DNA of 64,000 nucleotides from an uncultured archaeon (GTDB taxonomy: Archaea > Thermoproteota > EX4484-205 > JAAOZP01): positions 1 through 64,000 of the forward strand of contig CALIBN010000016.1 in NCBI GenBank assembly GCA_938045545.1, read 5' to 3'. The translations under genes were made by a program, and so were the position numbers. This document shows positions 59,055-64,000 of the stretch, piece by piece (the first letter of the stretch is position 1; every line of letters begins with the position of its first letter). The notes below the pieces were generated by a model that saw only the letters and a program-made list of their open reading frames with translations, did no database searches and was not told the origin of the DNA.

Positions 59055-60029
59055 CTATTTTTCCTGTCTCTTTGTGAACACCATGTATGAGGCCACTAGG
59101 AAAACTATTGGGAAAACAATGAGCACTATGATGTCTATCAAGCGTGTTGAAAGCACCGTAGGGATGCTGGCTATCGTTCTCTCCCTCTGCCCGAATCCAA
59201 GAGGCCCTGCAGCAAAGCCGAAAAGCGAATCGGTGATCTGTGTATAATGATAGTTTATTGAAAAAGCCTGTATTATGCTTGAAATCTCCGCCGCCTTCCT
59301 CATGTAGCTTAAGTACTCCTCCAATTCTGAAGCCGGGACTCCTGGGGATGTGAAGTTTCCAAATCCCCTTCGCGTCCTATTGAAAACAGCAATGGCTCTA
59401 GTGGGGGGAGGACCCAAGACCGCGATTGTGACGAAGCTACTTATTATAGATAGTATGAACGCGAAGAAAATCCAAATGCCTATACTGATTATTAGTGAGT
59501 GGCTCGACTTGTTTGAGAATGTTGAAATGAAGAGCGAGAAAGCATAGTATGCAAACGATAGAACTATTGAGAAAACGATGAAGATGCAGATCCTCGCAAC
59601 ATCGTCAAGCGTTACAGCAACCTTATGCAACAGTATTGAGACCGATACGGATGCTAATGAGGACACTGCTATGGTTAAGCCTATTACGGCGAGCGCCGAT
59701 ATTATCTTGCCGTTGACCACATCCTCCCTATATATTGGTCTTGAAAGCAGAATCCTAAGGGTTCCACGTTCCCTTTCTCCTGATATAGCGTCAAAGGCTA
59801 ATGCTATGCCAAGCAGCGGAGCCATATATGCCATTGTTGAAGCTATTGTTGAAGCTATCTGAGCCATCGGCCTCACTGCTTGCTGACCCCCAATCATGAA
59901 GCTAAAGGACGTTGAATACGTGCTGGCTATTGAAAACAGTAGAAATATTCCTGCTATCAGCCAAAGCCTTTTACTGGTTATAGTGTCGGTAAATTCTTTA
60001 CGCGCAATTGAGAAAGCGTTTTTCATCAT
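59055..60029 (-). CDS. ABC-2 type transporter permease
   Basis: A 324-residue membrane protein with six hydrophobic segments. FSIARKEFTDTITSKRLWLIAG is the standard N terminus of ABC-2 permeases, and SGERERGTLRILLSRPIYREDVVNGK is the conserved cytosolic loop that contacts the ATPase. An external loop between helices 4 and 5 is larger than usual. Last gene of a minus-strand three-gene operon with the ATPase (three bases upstream) and a NEW3-domain protein. It is likely an exporter. Confidence 0.9.
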   Translation of the reverse strand: MMKNAFSIARKEFTDTITSKRLWLIAGIFLLFSIASTYSTSFSFMIGGQQAVRPMAQIASTIASTMAYMAPLLGIALAFDAISGERERGTLRILLSRPIYREDVVNGKIISALAVIGLTIAVSSLASVSVSILLHKVAVTLDDVARICIFIVFSIVLSFAYYAFSLFISTFSNKSSHSLIISIGIWIFFAFILSIISSFVTIAVLGPPPTRAIAVFNRTRRGFGNFTSPGVPASELEEYLSYMRKAAEISSIIQAFSINYHYTQITDSLFGFAAGPLGFGQRERTIASIPTVLSTRLIDIIVLIVFPIVFLVASYMVFTKRQEK

Positions 60030-60032
60030 CCT

Positions 60033-60989
60033 TCATCCCCCTTCCTGATAGAACCGGTATATCTCCTCCCAAGATGGCTCTACGGGTGTCAAGGATTCAA
60101 CAAGATCCTTATACGGGCTTTTCGTTATCAACGAGAAAAGGCTGCTTCCCATATCATTCTTTGACAAAATGGTTACGCGGTTATCGCTCTGTGTTATCTC
60201 CACCACGCTAGGCATGGACCTTATTTCCTGCAACGGTATCTCGCTACCAGGTTTAACGCGAATCTCGTAGCGAAAACCCTTCTCCTTCCTGACTGACTGG
60301 TATAATTCATCCACGCTTCCCTGCACCAGTAGTCTTCCTTCACGTATTATTGCAGCATGAGTGCATATCATGCCTACTTCATACAAGAGGTGTGTAGACA
60401 GCATGACCGTCTTCCCCTCTCTGTTCATTCTTCTAACCAGGTTTCTGAATTCAGCAGCCCCCTCCGGGTCTATCCCAACCGTCGGCTCGTCGAATATTAG
60501 AAGCTCAGGATCCTTCAGCAAGGCTTGAGCTATCCCCAGCCTCTGCCTCATGCCGCGTGAGAATGTTGAAACCTTAGCGTCAGCCCTATCTTTTAAGCCG
60601 ACTGTTTCAAGCGCTCTTAATGCTCTCTTCTTCCTCTGATCAGAAGGAATTCCGTCGAGAGTGGCAAGAAAAGTCAGGTTCTCAAGGGCAGTCATATGAT
60701 CGTAGAAGCCGAAGCCTTCTGGAAGCAAGCCGACCCTCCTCCTTATTTCAACAGAGTGTTTAGTAGCGTCGAAGCCCAGCACCCTAGCGCTTCCACTCGT
60801 CGGCAACAATAATCCGACTAGGATTGAGATTAAAGTTGTCTTCCCAGACCCGTTGGGACCGAAGAGCCCGAAGACGCTTGCCTTAGGGACCTTCATATCG
60901 ATGCTGTTGAGCGCCTTCACCATAGACTTTCCGTTTCCGTAAATCTTAACCAGTTTCTCAGTCTCTATGGCTAGACTCATAGTTTTCAC
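60033..60989 (-). CDS. ABC transporter ATP-binding protein
   Basis: A 318-residue ATPase: Walker A GLFGPNGSGKTTLI, Q-loop around LLPEGFGFYD, signature TFSRGMRQRLGIA (S-x-GMR variant usual in exporters), Walker B LLIFDEPTVGID and a switch His in LSTHLLYEV. A C-terminal extension of about 80 residues follows, as in Na+/drug exporter ATPases. The start overlaps the stop of the upstream NEW3 gene by four bases, so the two are coupled. It pairs with the permease downstream. Confidence 0.95.
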   Translation of the reverse strand: MKTMSLAIETEKLVKIYGNGKSMVKALNSIDMKVPKASVFGLFGPNGSGKTTLISILVGLLLPTSGSARVLGFDATKHSVEIRRRVGLLPEGFGFYDHMTALENLTFLATLDGIPSDQRKKRALRALETVGLKDRADAKVSTFSRGMRQRLGIAQALLKDPELLIFDEPTVGIDPEGAAEFRNLVRRMNREGKTVMLSTHLLYEVGMICTHAAIIREGRLLVQGSVDELYQSVRKEKGFRYEIRVKPGSEIPLQEIRSMPSVVEITQSDNRVTILSKNDMGSSLFSLITKSPYKDLVESLTPVEPSWEEIYRFYQEGG

Positions 60990-62749
60990 CTTCTTCCATA
61001 TCTACGGTAGATCAGGAGCATTGCTCCAACCATGATAATCACGATCAACGCTCCTATCAGCATGACCTCCCCCCTCTGCTTAACGTAAATATGGAGGCTA
61101 CGAGTAGCTGCCTGACTCTGATCTGCCTTAAGGCTTAAAGTAGCATAGTAGTCTCCCGCGCTTATGTCAGCATCGCTAGTAATGGTCAGTGAGAAAACAA
61201 CGTTTTCCTGAGGCTTAAGCAGCGATACGAGACTCGGGTCGACCTTAATGTTGAACCCGCTTGGCGCGTCAGATACATCGAGCTTAAGATTTGAAAGCGA
61301 GCTGTAACCGGTGTTCTTAACCTCAACCTGGAAAACAATAGTCTCGCCGGCTGTTGTCTCGCAGTAGAAATTCTGAGTCATGTATGCGACGCTATACCAG
61401 CCTAGTATTCCCAATCCTAGGTTCAGCCTGTCGAAAGATCCATTTGCACTAGCCTCCAAAACTATTGACAACACGTCCGGCTCAGCCAGCGGAGGTATGC
61501 TTACAACCACGTTAAGCTTCCTGGTTTCACCGGCTTTCACGTAAAGCTTAGATACAACGCTTCCAGAAGAATCCTTCACCACCCAGTTGTAGCCTGAGGG
61601 AAGCCCAGTTATGCTGATGCTTACAACCCCGTCTGAGTCCCCCGTGTTTTCAACCTCTATAGGATAAGTGGCAGCACCCCCAGCGTAAGCATCAACGTAA
61701 GGCGTGTCCGTTCGAAGCCTCAACCTAGGAGAACCCTTAACAACTATTACGGTAAGGGGAAACGTTGAGTCGAAATCTTTTGTTTTAAAGAGGATGGTGA
61801 CCTCGTAACTTCCAGGAGCAGCGTCTAAAGGCACGTTTATCTTCGCCTTAATGTTAACTGATTCGCTTGAGCCTAGTGAGACACCGTAAAGGACGCTGCC
61901 GTCGCTTTTAACAACGCTGCCCGTCCAGCCGGCTGGGAGGCCTAAGGATATTGTCCCCGTTAGCCTTTCAGACAAAACGTTCCTGACGGTTAGGTCGAAG
62001 ACTACTGTGGAGCCTGGTTGAGCCTGAGCAACAGGGTAGGTTGAGGTTAAGATTTGAAGACTTTTCTTCTCAACGTATAGGGAGACAGTTTTCTCCTGGA
62101 TTATTGAGCCTAAAACCCTTATTTTCAGATTGTAGACCCCTTGCGCGTTGTATGGAATCTTTATCTTAAGGTTAAGGTTTTGAACGCTTCCCCGGCTCAG
62201 CGTCAGGTTTACTATTTCAGCTGAACCCGAGTATACTCCTGCCTCCCATCCCTCTGGAGCCTCAACCAGGATTGTTACCGTCTCCTCTTCCGACCCCTTG
62301 TTCTCCATGGAGACCGGAATACTGACTTCGGAGAAGGATTCAACCTTCAGATAGGTTTGAGATATTGAAACCTTGGGTGAAAAGTCCAGAATGATTTCCC
62401 CCAGATCTACGGAGGGCCTGTTTAGGCTGACGGTTATAGTCTTGCCTTCATACCCTTTTTTCTCCAGCTGAATTCTATAGGTACCACGGTCAAGACTTAT
62501 CGCAAACCCTCCGTTGACGAGAGTCCATATTTTAGTTATGAATGCTCCCGAGGAATCGTAAATGGTGACGGCCACGTTGCTTAAAGGATTACCGTTGAAG
62601 TCCTTCACTGAGCCTAGAAGCGTGTATGATTCCCCGGAAACAGGGATTGATTGATAGAGAGCCAGCAGCATTATTATGGAGATGATAAACCGGGTTTGCC
62701 GTTTAACACTTGTTTTAGCAATGCCTATTTTCTTATCCCATGTTTCCAT
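60986..62749 (-). CDS. Membrane-anchored NEW3/NPCBM-type beta-domain surface protein
   Basis: A 587-residue protein from ATG 62749. A signal or anchor helix (FIISIIMLLALYQSIPVSG) is followed by a carboxypeptidase-regulatory-like beta sandwich (GSVKDFNGNPLSNVAVTIYD), then four or so NEW3-like repeats recognised by EGWEAG/PAGWTGSVVKSDG/PSGYNWVVKDSSG patterns and VENTGDSDGVVSISI. A C-terminal transmembrane helix (MLIGALIVIIMVGAMLLIYR) and basic tail follow. Most of the protein lies outside the cell. First gene of an ABC exporter operon; the start is only about 27 bases from a TATA box, implying a leaderless mRNA. It may act as an exporter accessory or substrate-binding subunit. Confidence 0.8.
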   Translation of the reverse strand: METWDKKIGIAKTSVKRQTRFIISIIMLLALYQSIPVSGESYTLLGSVKDFNGNPLSNVAVTIYDSSGAFITKIWTLVNGGFAISLDRGTYRIQLEKKGYEGKTITVSLNRPSVDLGEIILDFSPKVSISQTYLKVESFSEVSIPVSMENKGSEEETVTILVEAPEGWEAGVYSGSAEIVNLTLSRGSVQNLNLKIKIPYNAQGVYNLKIRVLGSIIQEKTVSLYVEKKSLQILTSTYPVAQAQPGSTVVFDLTVRNVLSERLTGTISLGLPAGWTGSVVKSDGSVLYGVSLGSSESVNIKAKINVPLDAAPGSYEVTILFKTKDFDSTFPLTVIVVKGSPRLRLRTDTPYVDAYAGGAATYPIEVENTGDSDGVVSISITGLPSGYNWVVKDSSGSVVSKLYVKAGETRKLNVVVSIPPLAEPDVLSIVLEASANGSFDRLNLGLGILGWYSVAYMTQNFYCETTAGETIVFQVEVKNTGYSSLSNLKLDVSDAPSGFNIKVDPSLVSLLKPQENVVFSLTITSDADISAGDYYATLSLKADQSQAATRSLHIYVKQRGEVMLIGALIVIIMVGAMLLIYRRYGRR

Positions 62750-62750
62750 T

Positions 62751-62771
62751 GTTACTACCGATTGTAGTAAC
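62751..62771. promoter_or_regulatory. BlaI-type operator 1
   Basis: Perfect inverted repeat GTTACTAC-CGATT-GTAGTAAC immediately upstream of the NEW3 gene start. TACTA/TAGTA dyads are typical of BlaI/MecI operators. It lies between the TATA box and the start of the minus-strand operon, where binding would block initiation. Confidence 0.75.
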
Positions 62772-62775
62772 ATCC

Positions 62776-62784
62776 CTTTATAAA
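62776..62784. promoter_or_regulatory. Shared bidirectional TATA box
   Basis: The near-palindromic TTTATAAAC lies midway between the two operators. It is about 27 bases from the minus-strand ATG (62749) and 35 bases from the plus-strand ATG (62819), suitable for transcription in both directions. Confidence 0.6.
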
Positions 62785-62785
62785 C

Positions 62786-62806
62786 GTTACTATTCCGTGT
62801 AGTAAG
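62786..62806. promoter_or_regulatory. BlaI-type operator 2
   Basis: GTTACTA-TTCCGT-GTAGTAA repeats the dyad of operator 1, with centres about 35 bases apart. It covers the likely start site of the repressor gene, which suggests autoregulation. Confidence 0.75.
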
Positions 62807-62818
62807 GGTTAAATAATC

Positions 62819-63289
62819 ATGTTCAGAGTAATATTGAGAAAAATGCACCGAGGAGCCGCAAAAATATCTCAGTACAACATCGAAGGAAAGGAGCTTCAAG
62901 CCTTCTTAGGTCCATTAGAGACAAGTATAATAGAGGTCATGTGGAGTGCTAAGCAGCCCCTCACTGTCAGAGATGTTTATGAGAGGCTCAAGCGGAAAAA
63001 AAGAATCGCGTACACCACTGTTATGACAACGATGGATAGACTTTACGATAAAGGGCTGCTTGACAGGCGGGTGGAGAAAGGGAGGGGTGGAGTCCTCTAC
63101 GTATATTGGCCAAAGTTTGAAGAACATAATTTCAAGAAATCCGCTGTCCACGAGGTTTTAAATAGCCTCTTGGAAAATTTTGGAGATATTGTTGCAAGCT
63201 ACCTGGTTGAAAGAATCTCTTCGGAGGAGAAAGAGTTTAAAGATTTGAAGGATAAGTTGGAGAAAGCATTAAGGGGGAAAAGAGGTTGA
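62819..63289 (+). CDS. BlaI/MecI/CopY-family transcriptional repressor
   Basis: A 156-residue winged-helix protein. LGPLETSIIEVMWSAKQPLTVRDVYERL is the BlaI signature, followed by the recognition region AYTTVMTTMDRLYDKGLL and wing RRVEKGRGGVLYVYWP, and a C-terminal dimerisation helix (VHEVLNSLLENFGDIVASYLVE). The N terminus has about 25 extra residues. Two matching operators lie in its promoter. The next gene encodes a membrane metallopeptidase, repeating the bacterial blaI-blaR1 arrangement in which the peptidase inactivates the repressor on a signal. Confidence 0.9.
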   Translation: MFRVILRKMHRGAAKISQYNIEGKELQAFLGPLETSIIEVMWSAKQPLTVRDVYERLKRKKRIAYTTVMTTMDRLYDKGLLDRRVEKGRGGVLYVYWPKFEEHNFKKSAVHEVLNSLLENFGDIVASYLVERISSEEKEFKDLKDKLEKALRGKRG

Positions 63290-63295
63290 CGAAGG

Positions 63296-64000
63296 ATGTT
63301 ATCTATTGACCTAAACTATATTCTTATCCAGCTTTTCCAGCCCTACTTCTACTACTCTACCACCCTACTGGTGGTTTCATTCGTATGCGTCAAGGCACTT
63401 GTGAAATACAATCGTCTACTCACAGCCGAGGTGAAAAGCCTGTGCTACCTATTTCCACTTACAATCCCCGTTTTACTCGTGGCGCTTACTTCCCCCTGGT
63501 TGATCACGAGGCTGCTCCTAGAGATCAAGGTAAGCAACAACCCGCATAGAATACTGCTAGCTACACCTCTAAATCCCCGTATTGCCGGGCTTCCTCCCCC
63601 GATAGTTTTCAACCATGTTAAGCTGCTTGACAACCCGCCTGTGGCAAACATGCTTCTTGCAGCCGGGTTAACGCTATCGTTATTTTACCTATTTACAACA
63701 ATAACCTTAAACGACAGGGTTGCTAAAAGAGTTTTCCGCATAGTTGAGCTTGAACCCAGCGAATACAAATCGCTACAGAAAAAAGTTGGAGAATTGTCCA
63801 AGAAGCTTGGAATCAACCCTCCCAGGGTTGGGCTCGTGGAGGATTTAAGGCCAAACGCCTTCACAGTGGGATATGGGCAGAGGACGATGCTAGTGTTCTC
63901 CTTAGGCATTCTCCAGACTCTGAATGAAAGAGAACTGGCTGCAGTCACAGCCCACGAGCTGGCTCATGTGAAAAACAATGATTTCTTATTTAAGACAATA
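63296..64000 (+). CDS. Membrane metallopeptidase, M48/M56 type (3' truncated by window edge)
   Basis: The frame runs from ATG 63296 to the end of the window (235 codons). There are at least three membrane segments (STTLLVVSFVCVKAL, YLFPLTIPVLLVALTS, MLLAAGLTLSLFYLF) before a cytosolic or surface domain with RPNAFTVGYGQRTMLVFS and the zinc-binding HELAH in AVTAHELAHVKNND. This matches the M48 (HtpX) / M56 (BlaR1) group. It begins six bases after the BlaI-type repressor, so they form one operon, and the pair is a candidate signal-responsive protease/repressor module. The sensor part, if any, lies beyond the window. Confidence 0.85.
   Translation, partial: MLSIDLNYILIQLFQPYFYYSTTLLVVSFVCVKALVKYNRLLTAEVKSLCYLFPLTIPVLLVALTSPWLITRLLLEIKVSNNPHRILLATPLNPRIAGLPPPIVFNHVKLLDNPPVANMLLAAGLTLSLFYLFTTITLNDRVAKRVFRIVELEPSEYKSLQKKVGELSKKLGINPPRVGLVEDLRPNAFTVGYGQRTMLVFSLGILQTLNERELAAVTAHELAHVKNNDFLFKTI

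Overview
This is archaeal DNA, most likely from a thermophilic member of the TACK group. The support is an ESCRT-III/Vps4 (CdvB/CdvC) division cluster, archaeal ribosomal proteins L3-L4-L23-L2, an archaeal DnaG, an adjacent 16S-23S pair with no spacer tRNA, a separate 5S gene, bulge-helix-bulge rRNA processing stems, and several tRNA genes carrying introns, some at unusual positions. I cannot name the class with confidence.

Layout. 1-9 kb: an ECF-type membrane protein with an FmdE-like protein, a frameshifted glycoside hydrolase, two Fe-S proteins, and a cluster of a broken PEP-utilising enzyme, two AttH/CrtC-like proteins, an unrecognised 393-residue protein and a stand-alone PEP-swivel domain. 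9-11.4 kb: a decayed oxidoreductase cut by copy 1 of a two-gene cassette, next to tRNA-Ser. 11.7-16.4 kb: a SPOUT methyltransferase, a TnpB relic and rpl3-rpl4-rpl23-rpl2. 16.4-18.3 kb: a small accessory island with a nuclease-fold gene beside an intron-containing tRNA. 18.6-26.3 kb: housekeeping genes, including a helix-turn-helix/ATP-cone/NrdD-like protein, 5S rRNA, DUF1512, map, coaD, a Toprim protein, a dnaG interrupted by 32 nt, and tsr3. 26.5-31.3 kb: 23S and 16S rRNA on the minus strand. 31.6-38.9 kb: a phosphotriesterase homologue, then an accessory island among four tRNAs with a Cys-rich protein, a TGT-like/phosphoesterase gene, a Glu-rich protein and cassette copy 2. 39-46 kb: rpiA, cdvB-like, cdvC, cdvB, gatC, gatA and an aminotransferase. 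46-51.2 kb: an alpha-galactosidase pseudogene and cassette copy 3, ending at tRNA-Ser(GCT). 51.4-64 kb: B12-dependent ribonucleotide reductase with its cobalamin adenosyltransferase, a GCS2-like ligase, DNA ligase, an acetyltransferase, and an ABC exporter/NEW3 operon divergent from a BlaI-type repressor and a membrane metallopeptidase.

The most interesting feature is a cassette present three times. A PD-(D/E)XK nuclease-like gene (family B) faces, tail to tail, an unrecognised gene of about 230 codons (family A). Where the upstream side is preserved, B is preceded by a short Cys-rich protein (family C) with a nearly identical promoter. Each copy lies beside tRNA genes or fragments. The nuclease is visibly damaged in copies 1 and 3 and has a disturbed N terminus in copy 2, while A is intact in copies 1 and 2. 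In copy 2 a TGT-like enzyme with a CxCxxC...H zinc site, joined to a calcineurin-like phosphoesterase, lies between C and B, which allows a base-modification/restriction hypothesis.

Frameshifts and nonsense codons are concentrated in accessory genes. Long housekeeping genes are open, so much of the damage looks like real decay, although several lesions fall in short homopolymers and need read-level checking. dnaG is the one core gene that is interrupted.
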